From: Hoeflea_A sp963921345
Lineage (GTDB): Bacteria > Pseudomonadota > Alphaproteobacteria > Rhizobiales > Rhizobiaceae
DNA length: 64,000 nt
Assembly (NCBI GenBank): GCA_963921345.3
Contig: CAWUFE020000007.1
Span: 4,087,878-4,151,877, forward strand
Direction: 5' to 3'
A program made the position numbers and the translations under genes. The notes under the pieces were generated by a model. The model was not told the DNA's origin. It did no database searches and was given only the letters and a program-made list of their open reading frames with translations. Of this stretch, positions 28,058 through 35,746 are shown in pieces. Every line of letters begins with the position of its first letter. Positions within the stretch are counted from its first letter, which is position 1.

Positions 28058-29005
28058 ATGAAGTTCAAACGGATCGTGACCGGCGTTGTCGCAGGCGCAG
28101 CCCTGTTGGCCGCCGGCATGGCAAATGCCGCGGACTGGAAGCCCGATGGCCCACTGAAACTGCAGATCGGCTTCGGCGCCGGCGGCTCGACCGACACCAT
28201 GGGTCGCGTGCTGGCCAAGGTGATGGAAGACCAGACCGGCTGGAACATCGTCGCCGAAAACAAGACCGGCGGCGGCGGCGTCGCCATGTTTACCGGCATC
28301 GCCAAGATGCCGCCGCGCGGCAAGGTCATTGGCCTGGGCGTCAACATGCCGATCCTCGTCAATCTGGTGAACCGCGGCGATCAGCTGGAATTCGATCTCG
28401 ACAGCTTCGACTATCTCGGCACCATCTCGAAGGCCGAGCTGGCCCTGGTCGCCAGCAAGGACGCGCCGTTCGATGACCTCGAGGGCCTGATTGCCTACGC
28501 CAAGGAACAGGGCAACCTGCCGGTTGCCTTCGGCGCACCGCCGCAGAAGCTGCTGATGGATGTGGCGGCCCGGGAAACCGGCGCCCAGTTCAACATGGTT
28601 TCGACCAAGGGCGGCGCGGAGACCATGAAGCTGATCCTCGGCGGCCAGGTTCTGGCCGGATTCAGTGCCGGCGAACACCTGCCCTATGCCGAATCCGGCG
28701 ACATGAAAGTCATCGCCGCTGCCAATGAAGGCCGCCTGAGCTATGCGCCGGATATCAAGACATTCACCGAATCCGGCGTCAACGCTTATGTCGATCCGTA
28801 TTTCTTCCTGGCCACCACGAAGGGCACGTCGCCCGACGCGGTCAAGGCCATCAGCGCGGCGATCGACGCGGCGATGAAGTCGCCCGAAATGGCGGAAATC
28901 GTCGCCAACGCGACAAAGGGCAAGCCTTTGAACCTGGGACCCGACGGCACCAAGACGATGCTCGTCGGTGGCCTCGACAACGTCAAAGTGCTTTTCCAGA
29001 AATGA
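28058..29005 (+). CDS. tripartite tricarboxylate transporter binding protein, TctC family
   Basis: A 315-residue periplasmic receptor with SD GGGAGG just before the ATG and a signal peptide ending in AGMANA. The N-terminal beta strand and glycine loop (LQIGFGAGGSTDTMGRVLA) and GTSPDAVKAISAAIDAAM near the end are typical of Bug/TctC proteins, which bind carboxylates such as citrate, tartrate, sulfolactate or aromatic acids. The ligand is not predictable here. It is the first gene of tctCBA. Confidence 0.93.
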   Translation: MKFKRIVTGVVAGAALLAAGMANAADWKPDGPLKLQIGFGAGGSTDTMGRVLAKVMEDQTGWNIVAENKTGGGGVAMFTGIAKMPPRGKVIGLGVNMPILVNLVNRGDQLEFDLDSFDYLGTISKAELALVASKDAPFDDLEGLIAYAKEQGNLPVAFGAPPQKLLMDVAARETGAQFNMVSTKGGAETMKLILGGQVLAGFSAGEHLPYAESGDMKVIAAANEGRLSYAPDIKTFTESGVNAYVDPYFFLATTKGTSPDAVKAISAAIDAAMKSPEMAEIVANATKGKPLNLGPDGTKTMLVGGLDNVKVLFQK

Positions 29006-29011
29006 TGCAGA

Positions 29012-29036
29012 GCCCCGCTGACATCGGCGGCGGGGC
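29012..29036 (+). terminator. GC-rich hairpin between tctC and tctB
   Basis: GCCCCGC (29012-29018) pairs with GCGGGGC (29030-29036), followed by CACCTTTTCC. Such partial terminators or 3' stabilisers after binding-protein genes commonly raise the receptor to permease ratio. Confidence 0.5.
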
Positions 29037-29060
29037 CACCTTTTCCGGCGGGAGGGTCCC

Positions 29061-29483
29061 ATGACATCCTCAGATCGGCTCACGGGCGCGTTCTTCGTGC
29101 TGTTCGGCCTGGCGGTCTACTTCCTCGTGATCCCGGCCTATGTCGAGCATGTGGACGGCGGCAACCTGGCGCCCAACACGCTGCCCAATGCGGTATCCAT
29201 CGTGATCGCGGTGTGCGGCGCATTGCTGATGCTCAAACCGACCGCCCACCAACCGCCAAACGCGCGCTATTTCGCGGCGACGGCCATCTATGTCGCCATC
29301 CTCGCGGCGGCAATCTACGCCATGTCCTGGCTCGGCTTCGTCTATGTGGCGCCGGTGCTGGCGCTGATCCTGATGCTCAAGATCGGCGAACGGCGACCGC
29401 TGTGGCTGGCGGCCGGCGTGGTTGCAATGCCCGCTGCGATCTGGTTCTTCGTCGCCCAGCTGCTCGACCGGGCTCTGCCGTGA
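29061..29483 (+). CDS. tripartite tricarboxylate transporter small subunit, TctB family
   Basis: A 140-residue membrane protein with four hydrophobic segments, starting MTSSDRLTGAFFVLFGLAVYFLV behind GGCGGGAGGG. TctB forms the membrane complex with TctA, whose gene begins three bases after this stop. The order binding protein, small and large subunit is the standard arrangement. Confidence 0.9.
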   Translation: MTSSDRLTGAFFVLFGLAVYFLVIPAYVEHVDGGNLAPNTLPNAVSIVIAVCGALLMLKPTAHQPPNARYFAATAIYVAILAAAIYAMSWLGFVYVAPVLALILMLKIGERRPLWLAAGVVAMPAAIWFFVAQLLDRALP

Positions 29484-29486
29484 ACC

Positions 29487-31010
29487 ATGGTTGACCTGTC
29501 CGTCATACTAGCCGGTTTCGGCGACGCGTTCTCGCTGCTGAACCTCTTCTTCGTCCTGTTCGGCGTCGTTGTCGGCCAGTTCGTCGGCGCAGTGCCCGGG
29601 ATCGGTCCGGTCATGGCCATGGCGATTGCCATTCCCTTTACCTTCGCGCTCGATCCGCTGCCGGCCATCGCCTTTCTCGTCGGCGTCAACAAGGGCGGTC
29701 TCGTCGGCGGCGCCGTTCCGGCGGTGCTGATGAACACGCCCGGCACCCCGGACGCCGCCGCCACCGCGCTGGACGGCTATCCGCTGGCACGCAACGGCAA
29801 GCCGCTCAAAGCCACCAAGATGGCGCTGTTTTCCTCGGTGACCGGCGACACCTTCAGCGACATCGTGCTGATCACCGTCTCGGCGCCGCTGGCCGTACTG
29901 GCGCTGCGCATGGGGCCGGTTGAAATCGTCGCCCTGATGATCTTCGCCTTCTCGGTGCTGTCGGGCTTGGTCGGCGAATCGCTGATCAAGGGCATCATCG
30001 CCGCCGCCCTCGGCCTGCTGTTTGCCTCCATCGGCAGCGATCCGGAAAACTATACGCCGCGCCTCATCTTCGGCATGTGGGACCTCTATGACGGCCTGCC
30101 GCTGGCCTCGGTTGCCATCGGCATGCTGGCGATATCGGAGATCCTCAAGCGGCTGGCAGAAAGCGACGGTTCGGTCAAATCCGCCATCGAACTCAAGGAC
30201 ACCGGCGACCCCGACGACCGGCGGGTGACCTGGGCCGAATACTGGTCGTGCCGCTACACCATGCTGCGCGGCGCGGCGACCGGAACCATCCTGGGCGCGC
30301 TGCCGGGCATCGGCTCGACCGCCGCCGCCTTCATGTCCTATGCCTTCACCAAGGCGTCGTCGAAGGATCCGCAAAGCTTCGGCAAGGGCAATATCAAGGG
30401 CATTGCGGCGGCCGAATCGGCCAATTCGGCAGTCGTCGGCGCCAATTTGATCCCGCTGCTGACGCTGGGGATTCCGGGAAGCGTCGGCGCCGCCCTGATC
30501 ATCAGCGCCTTCATGATTCACGGCATGCAGCCCGGTCCGCTGCTGTTCGAAAACCAGGGACGGCTGGTCTACGGCCTGTTCGGCGCCATGATCATGGCCA
30601 ACTTCATCAATCTGTGGATCGGCCAGGTGGGCCTGCGCCTGTGGGTCAGGGTCGTGTCGGCGCCGGAATCGATCATCTTCTCCTCCGCCCTGCTCTTGTG
30701 CATCGTCGGCGTCTCGATGGCGACCAGCGGTCTGTTCGGCGTCGGCGTCATGTTGGTCTTTGCGGTGATCGGTTACCTGATGTCCGCCTTCGGCTATTCG
30801 CTGGTCATCTTCATCATCGCCTTCTTTCTCGGGCCGCGTTTCGAGATCTCGATCTCGCAGATGCTGGCGTTGACCAATGGCGATCCGCTGCAGATCGTCC
30901 GCTATCCCGTCGCCATGGCCCTGCTGATCCTGTCGGTCGCCGCGGTGATCTGGTTCCTCGCCCGCAACAAGTCCGCCGCGGTCAAGGAAACCGAGGATGC
31001 CCTCGACTGA
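29487..31010 (+). CDS. tripartite tricarboxylate transporter large subunit, TctA family
   Basis: A 507-residue polytopic permease with about eleven or twelve helices. The two repeated family motifs are present: GAVPGIGPVMAMAIAIPFTF in the first half and GALPGIGSTAAAFMSYAF in the second, the latter followed by the loop with AAESANSAVVGANLIPLLTLGIPGS. It couples uptake of the TctC-bound acid to an ion gradient. The stop codon directly touches the convergent amidotransferase gene, leaving no room for a terminator. Confidence 0.95.
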   Translation: MVDLSVILAGFGDAFSLLNLFFVLFGVVVGQFVGAVPGIGPVMAMAIAIPFTFALDPLPAIAFLVGVNKGGLVGGAVPAVLMNTPGTPDAAATALDGYPLARNGKPLKATKMALFSSVTGDTFSDIVLITVSAPLAVLALRMGPVEIVALMIFAFSVLSGLVGESLIKGIIAAALGLLFASIGSDPENYTPRLIFGMWDLYDGLPLASVAIGMLAISEILKRLAESDGSVKSAIELKDTGDPDDRRVTWAEYWSCRYTMLRGAATGTILGALPGIGSTAAAFMSYAFTKASSKDPQSFGKGNIKGIAAAESANSAVVGANLIPLLTLGIPGSVGAALIISAFMIHGMQPGPLLFENQGRLVYGLFGAMIMANFINLWIGQVGLRLWVRVVSAPESIIFSSALLLCIVGVSMATSGLFGVGVMLVFAVIGYLMSAFGYSLVIFIIAFFLGPRFEISISQMLALTNGDPLQIVRYPVAMALLILSVAAVIWFLARNKSAAVKETEDALD

Positions 31011-31751
31011 TCAGGCGACGGCGCAGCGCGCCCAGTTCCGGTAAAGCCGTTCGGCAACGCGGTCGAAATAGTCGGACCGGTTGCTGACTTCTTCTCGGAA
31101 CCGGGCGATGCCCTGCTCGCCCAGCATCGCCTCGAAATCTGCCTTGTAGGCGTCGATCTTCAGGCAGGCGTCGATCATGTCGAGCGTCAGTTCGGAGTGG
31201 AATTGCAAACCGAATGCCTTCCGGCCAAATGCGATGGCCTGAATGGCGCAATCGGGCGACGCCGCAAGCACATCGGCTCCCGGCGGGAGTTGCGACACCT
31301 GCGCGCCATGCCCCTGAATGCACATCAGTTCCCGCTCCAGGCCGTCAAAAAGACCGGAGGCCTGTCCGGCATCGGTCAGGGTGACGGGCAGAACGCCGAC
31401 CTCCGGTGTCTCGGCGATGCCGACGGCCCCGCCAAGGCTCTCAGCCAACAGCTGATGTCCGAGGCAAAGGCCGAGGAAGGGCAGCCGGCGCTCGACGACC
31501 GCATCGCGGATCAGCGCCTTCTCGTCCGCAAGCCAGGGAAATTCCCCCTCCTGCCAGACCTGCATCGGACCGCCGAGAGCCCAGACGCCGTCGATCCCGT
31601 CGAGACCCGGCAGCTCTTCGCCCTGATCGAGAGAAACGGTCCGTACGTGCGCGCTGTCTTCGGACAGCAGCGGCGCGAAGCGGCCGAGATGCTCGGCCGG
31701 ATGGTGCTGCAGGACCAGCAGGCTGAAACCTCCAGGCAAATGTCCGTTCAA
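31011..31751 (-). CDS. type 1 glutamine amidotransferase (GMP-synthase-like)
   Basis: A 246-residue class I glutamine amidotransferase. The catalytic triad is complete: Cys96 in FLGLCLGHQ, His185 and Glu187 in GLQFHSELT. Stand-alone proteins of this kind hydrolyse gamma-glutamyl amides or serve unknown synthetases. No synthetase partner is adjacent. A near-perfect 24-bp palindrome lies 15 bp upstream of the Met at 31751, so the gene is evidently under specific control. Confidence 0.88.
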   Translation of the reverse strand: MNGHLPGGFSLLVLQHHPAEHLGRFAPLLSEDSAHVRTVSLDQGEELPGLDGIDGVWALGGPMQVWQEGEFPWLADEKALIRDAVVERRLPFLGLCLGHQLLAESLGGAVGIAETPEVGVLPVTLTDAGQASGLFDGLERELMCIQGHGAQVSQLPPGADVLAASPDCAIQAIAFGRKAFGLQFHSELTLDMIDACLKIDAYKADFEAMLGEQGIARFREEVSNRSDYFDRVAERLYRNWARCAVA

Positions 31752-31765
31752 GACCGCGCTCCCAA

Positions 31766-31789
31766 TTGAATACAGTATACCGTATTCAA
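31766..31789. promoter_or_regulatory. 24-bp palindrome upstream of the amidotransferase
   Basis: TTGAATAC (31766-31773) and GTATTCAA (31782-31789) flank AGTATACC, itself centred on GTATAC (31775-31780). All positions but one symmetric pair match. GTATAC-centred palindromes are bound by many GntR-family regulators. No such regulator gene adjoins it. Confidence 0.6.
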
Positions 31790-31988
31790 TTTACTGTGAC
31801 TTGTCGACCGCTTGGATCGACCTCCGCGAACGCGCCCTTGCACGCATGAGTGGATCGCCGGCTAAACATCACCACCGACCGCTTTAACAAGTTCGATTAA
31901 TTGTTGGATTCGTGCGGCCAATATTGCAAAAATCCCGTCGAAACCAACAGAGTCAAAAAATAGAACAGAAAATCCTGCGGGGGATACC

Positions 31989-32813
31989 ATGAACGACTTC
32001 AGCGAGTTCGGCAAAGCCGAGCATTACGGATGGTCCGAGGCGAACACCGCCAAAGCCTATGCGACGGGCTTCGCCTCGGCTGCGGAGCATTGCGTCCCCA
32101 CCATGGTGGCGGCTTCCGGCGCCGGGAAAGGCATGCGCGCGCTCGATGTGTGCTGCGGCCACGGCATCGTTGCCGAGGGATTGCTGAACGCCGGTGCGAC
32201 CGCCACCGGCCTGGATTTTTCCGAAGCGATGATCGAACTGGCGCGCCAGCGGGTCCCGGCGGCGGAGTTCCTTCACGGTGACGCCACCAGCCTGCCCTTC
32301 GAGGACGCCAGCTTCGATCTGGTCACCATGGCGTTCGGCATCCTCCACATCCCCGATTCCGAGGCCGCCATTTCGGAGGCACGCCGGGTTCTCAAGCCCG
32401 GAGGAAAATTCGTTTACTCGGTCTGGCAGGGTCCGGAGGATTCGCCCGCCTTCCGAATTGTCTTCGGATCGATTCAGGAACACGGTGATCCGGGCATAGT
32501 CATGCCGCCGGCGCCGCCCATCCATGCCTATGCCGATCCCGATCACGCGTTCCCCATCCTGCAGTCGCGGGGCTTTGCAAAGCCGCAGCTCGACGTCGCC
32601 CCTTGTGTCTGGCGGATCGACGAACCCGGACGCCCCTACGACTATTTCTACGAAGGAACCGTGCGCGGTGCGTTGCTTCTTCGCTCCCAGCCGGAGAAGC
32701 ACGCCGAGGCCATCCGCAATGCGATCTCACACAAGGTGAGATCCGAATTCGGCGCCGACGGCCCCTGGGTCGTTCCGATACCGGCAGCGGTCGTCTCGGC
32801 GGAGGCCGTCTAA
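31989..32813 (+). CDS. class I SAM-dependent methyltransferase
   Basis: A 274-residue methyltransferase of the UbiE/Methyltransf_11 group. Motif I is ALDVCCGHGIVAEGL (from residue 51), the acidic loop ends in GLDFSEAMIELAR, then DATSLPF and the post-motif RVLKPGGKFVYSVWQ. The substrate is unknown. The first residues (FGKAEHYGWSEANTAKAYATGF) are typical of small-molecule methyltransferases. It stands alone, divergent from the amidotransferase and convergent with the RNA ligase. Confidence 0.9.
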   Translation: MNDFSEFGKAEHYGWSEANTAKAYATGFASAAEHCVPTMVAASGAGKGMRALDVCCGHGIVAEGLLNAGATATGLDFSEAMIELARQRVPAAEFLHGDATSLPFEDASFDLVTMAFGILHIPDSEAAISEARRVLKPGGKFVYSVWQGPEDSPAFRIVFGSIQEHGDPGIVMPPAPPIHAYADPDHAFPILQSRGFAKPQLDVAPCVWRIDEPGRPYDYFYEGTVRGALLLRSQPEKHAEAIRNAISHKVRSEFGADGPWVVPIPAAVVSAEAV

Positions 32814-32847
32814 TTCAGGCCTCGCCGGCAAGACGGGGCCCGACACG

Positions 32848-33972
32848 TCAGGCGTCCTTCATGACCAGATCGTTGCCGGACCATTGCATCTGCAACAGGT
32901 CCCGGAACTGCTCGAGACGGTTCTCGGACTGGCTCGCGCGTTTGACGACGGCCATCATAGCGTCGCGGCCGTTTTTGCCGTCGAGGACCGAAAACGCGAC
33001 CCCACGCAGCCGATAATCGACGGTCGCCTGCACCTCCATCGCAATGGCCTTGCGGTCGGCTTCCCGCAGGCGATCGACCAGCGCCTCGATATCCTGCAGG
33101 TGCCCTGTCACGGACCGCATGACCTGGTCGTGATAGTCACGCACACGCCGCGCCACATCGTCGTTGAGAAGCGGCAGGACATCGTCCAGCGCGTCGTTCG
33201 CAATCCACGCCAGCAGGTTCTTCTCATAGGCGACGCCGGCCAGCGCCTTGTGACGAAGCACATAGGCGTCCGCCTTGAGCTTGAGACGGTGACCGCTGTC
33301 GAAGGCGACGACGTAGCCTTCGACCCCCTCCAGCGCACGCCCGGAGGCAATGAAGGTCTTGACGTCGTCGACGCGGCCGAACGTTCTTGCGACCGGCACC
33401 CCGTAGGCCAGCGCCAGATCGACCAGGGCGGCATGCGGCATGTAGGAACCGCTGATCGTCTCCCGTACGGCAAGAAGCGTCAGTTGCGGCTTCTCGTAGG
33501 AAACGACCAGCCTGTGATCCGGCGACGTGTACTCGAACATGGGCGTTTTTCCATCCGCGAGAACATCGGCGCACAGAGCAAGAACGTTCGCATCCGCGTT
33601 CCGCAGCGCTGCCTTGGCCTGGTCGGTCACGCCCATCCGGGTCATGAAAACCAGTTCGCCGTCGAGCATGCAGGGGTGAACCAACGACCCGTCGAGCTTG
33701 TCCATCACAATGTGCGGTTGCGCCCAGTCGACGTCCTCCGGCCGTTCCCTTTCTCCGATATTGAAGAATTTGTGAAACGGCCGGGCCAGAATTCGGCCGG
33801 CGCTGTCGAACTTCAGGCCGCGGCATTCCCGGGCAACAGGGTTGATGAATGTATTGTCATTCACAAAGACATAATCGACGACCGTGAAGGAATTGCGCGA
33901 CGATACGACGATGCCGGCCTCATAGGAAATATGCGGAAGCACATCGTCTATGGTTCTGATTTCGATGGACAT
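32848..33972 (-). CDS. T4 Rnl1-type RNA ligase
   Basis: A 374-residue nucleotidyltransferase-type ligase. It joins 5'-phosphate and 3'-hydroxyl RNA ends through a lysyl-AMP intermediate. Motif I is KLDGSL with Lys92; upstream, ARECRGLKFDSAGRILARPF and HKFFNIGE are the Rnl1 signature; motif III is MFEYTSPDHRLVVSY (145-159), motif IV EGYVV (218-222), motif V KLKADAYVLRH (231-241). Residues beyond 250 form a helical C-terminal part. In T4 this enzyme repairs tRNA cut by the host anticodon nuclease PrrC. The Met at 33972 has GGAG seven bases upstream. It is preceded by an intrinsic terminator and a leader ORF, so expression is probably attenuated. No polynucleotide kinase gene is nearby. Confidence 0.9.
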   Translation of the reverse strand: MSIEIRTIDDVLPHISYEAGIVVSSRNSFTVVDYVFVNDNTFINPVARECRGLKFDSAGRILARPFHKFFNIGERERPEDVDWAQPHIVMDKLDGSLVHPCMLDGELVFMTRMGVTDQAKAALRNADANVLALCADVLADGKTPMFEYTSPDHRLVVSYEKPQLTLLAVRETISGSYMPHAALVDLALAYGVPVARTFGRVDDVKTFIASGRALEGVEGYVVAFDSGHRLKLKADAYVLRHKALAGVAYEKNLLAWIANDALDDVLPLLNDDVARRVRDYHDQVMRSVTGHLQDIEALVDRLREADRKAIAMEVQATVDYRLRGVAFSVLDGKNGRDAMMAVVKRASQSENRLEQFRDLLQMQWSGNDLVMKDA

Positions 33973-33987
33973 TGTTCCACTCCAAAC

Positions 33988-34017
33988 AAAAAAAGCCGCC
34001 TCGGTGCGAAGCGGCTT
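33988..34017 (-). terminator. intrinsic terminator just before the RNA ligase gene (attenuator)
   Basis: On the minus strand AAGCCGC (34017-34011) pairs with GCGGCTT (33999-33993), and an inner TCG/CGA can extend the stem. It is directly followed by a run of seven T (33994-33988). The run ends about five bases before the ligase Shine-Dalgarno (33983-33980). A full terminator placed between a leader ORF and the gene it precedes is the mark of attenuation. Confidence 0.75.
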
Positions 34018-34043
34018 GAGCGAGATTTCCAGAAACGGAATTG

Positions 34044-34160
34044 CTATCTGCAGAAAGATCGAAGCCGCAAGGAAAGACCTTGTAAATCCACACACGCAAA
34101 CGCTTCCCGGCGGGTGGCCAGGACAACAGCGGCGGCAGGTTTGTTTGCGTTAATGGACAT
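34044..34160 (-). CDS. 38-residue leader peptide of the RNA ligase attenuator (candidate)
   Basis: The ATG at 34160 lies behind GGAG (spacing seven) and opens a 38-codon ORF starting MSINANKPAAAVVLATRREA and ending LSLRLRSFCR, stop TAG at 34046-34044. It contains codons that should be rare in this GC-rich genome (TTA, AGA, CTT, TCT, CGA). Within it, GCGGCTT (34068-34062) is identical to the 3' arm of the downstream terminator. It could therefore pair with the 5' arm (34017-34011) and prevent termination when the ribosome halts early. No function of the peptide itself is implied. Confidence 0.55.
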   Translation of the reverse strand: MSINANKPAAAVVLATRREAFACVDLQGLSLRLRSFCR

Positions 34161-34377
34161 GAATGGGCTCCAAGGCGACAGCAGATACACAATAAGGTAA
34201 GCCGGGTCAACGTTGCTGAACCGACCCGCCTTTGACACCCCCGGTTGCACCGCCGTTTGGACCCCGTGAACCACCGGCGGCGCCGTCACGGCATCTGGCG
34301 ATGGAACGGAGCTTGATCTCGCTCAAGGCGAGACGGCGAACCACCGTGGACAATACGGCCGATACCGGATCGGAAAG

Positions 34378-35094
34378 ATGGAACACGGCCACAGCCCGCA
34401 GGAGGTGCGCGACAGGATTGCCCGGCGGCCGGGACGCGGCCACTTGCGCGATTTCGTCTATGGCGGCATCGACGGCACCGTGACGACCTTCGCCATCGTT
34501 GCCGGCGTCGAAGGGGCCGGATTTTCCCATCTGGTCGTCATCGCGCTCGGTATCGCCAACGTGTTGGCGGACGGCTTTTCCATGGCCGCCGGCAACTATT
34601 CCGCCACCAAGACGGAGACCGACAACGTCCGGAGGCTGCGCGAAATCGAACGGCGTCACATACGCGAGGTTCCCGAAGGCGAGCGGGAGGAAGTGCGCCA
34701 GATCCTGCGTCGCAAGGGGCTCGACGGCGAGGTCCTCGAACAGGCAGTCATGGCGATTACGGCCAACAAGAAGACCTGGATCGACCTGATGTTGGTGGAC
34801 GAGTATGGCACCCAGCCCGATGATCCGCGACCGTTACCGGCCGCGGCGGTCACGTTTTTTGCCTTTGTTTTGTGCGGCCTGGTGCCGTTGCTGCCTTTCC
34901 TGTTCGGCGTTGCCCGACCCTTTGCGCTGGCCGCCGCGATGACCGCGGTCACCTTTTTTGCCATCGGCGCCCTGAAGAGCCGCTGGGCACTGTCGTCCTG
35001 GTGGCGTTCGGGCATCGAGACGTTGGCGATCGGGACGGCCGCCGCCGCCATCGCCTACGGCGTCGGCACCTGGATCGGTTCGATCACCGGTTGA
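34378..35094 (+). CDS. VIT1/CCC1-family iron/manganese transporter
   Basis: A 238-residue membrane protein with five helices expected. RDFVYGGIDGTVTTFAIVAG forms the first helix, and DGFSMAAGNY is in the second; both are family signatures. The cytoplasmic loop rich in Glu (EIERRHIREVPEGEREEV) matches the metal-binding domain of VIT1. Members export Fe2+ or Mn2+ from the cytosol. It heads a run of stress-related genes on the plus strand (host-attachment protein, universal stress protein). Confidence 0.88.
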   Translation: MEHGHSPQEVRDRIARRPGRGHLRDFVYGGIDGTVTTFAIVAGVEGAGFSHLVVIALGIANVLADGFSMAAGNYSATKTETDNVRRLREIERRHIREVPEGEREEVRQILRRKGLDGEVLEQAVMAITANKKTWIDLMLVDEYGTQPDDPRPLPAAAVTFFAFVLCGLVPLLPFLFGVARPFALAAAMTAVTFFAIGALKSRWALSSWWRSGIETLAIGTAAAAIAYGVGTWIGSITG

Positions 35095-35163
35095 AACGGC
35101 GTCGATCCCGCCCGGATATGTTACAACACTATTCCGGTCCCGATCGAACGAAGGTGATGGACG

Positions 35164-35598
35164 ATGAAACCGATACGCACCTGGATCCTGATCGCCAACG
35201 GCAGCAGCGCCCACATGGCCGAGCATACCGGCCCAGGCCGCGGCCTGTCGATGCTTGCGCACAAATGGAGCGCCGAGCCCGAGGCGGAGCACACCGACCG
35301 GCCCGGCCGCTCCTTCAAGCGCGTCGGCCCGATGCGCCACAGTTTCGAACCCCACGGGGCAGGCAACGAGCAGCACGAAGCGTTTGCGCGCCTGCTGGCC
35401 GACAAACTGTCGGGCCTGCACAACGGCGACCGCTTCGACCGGCTGATCGTCTGCGCCCCGCCGGCGCTGCTCGGTACCCTGCGCAAGCACATGCCGGATG
35501 CGCTGACCGACGTGGTCAGCGCCGAAATCGCCAAGGACCTGACCAACATCCCGGCGATCAAGCTGCCCGCCCACTTCACCGAGGTGCTGGCGATTTAG
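35164..35598 (+). CDS. host attachment family protein
   Basis: A 144-residue soluble protein with the family start TWILIANGSSAHMAEH and end KDLTNIPAIKLPAHFTEVL. The family was named after an Agrobacterium protein tied to attachment to plant cells; its fold recalls release-factor-like domains, but the activity is not known. AAGGTG precedes the ATG. It stands in the stress cluster. Confidence 0.88.
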   Translation: MKPIRTWILIANGSSAHMAEHTGPGRGLSMLAHKWSAEPEAEHTDRPGRSFKRVGPMRHSFEPHGAGNEQHEAFARLLADKLSGLHNGDRFDRLIVCAPPALLGTLRKHMPDALTDVVSAEIAKDLTNIPAIKLPAHFTEVLAI

Positions 35599-35746
35599 GG
35601 CCGGTTCCAGGCGCGCCGCCCGGAAGATTAGGCCGGTAACGATGACTTGATCCATCGCAAGCCGTCGCGGACGCATCCGCGTTAGGCTGGCGCATGGGTT
35701 CCGACAAAGCTGTCGGCCGAAGAGCACCCCCGAACAGGAGGGTCCG

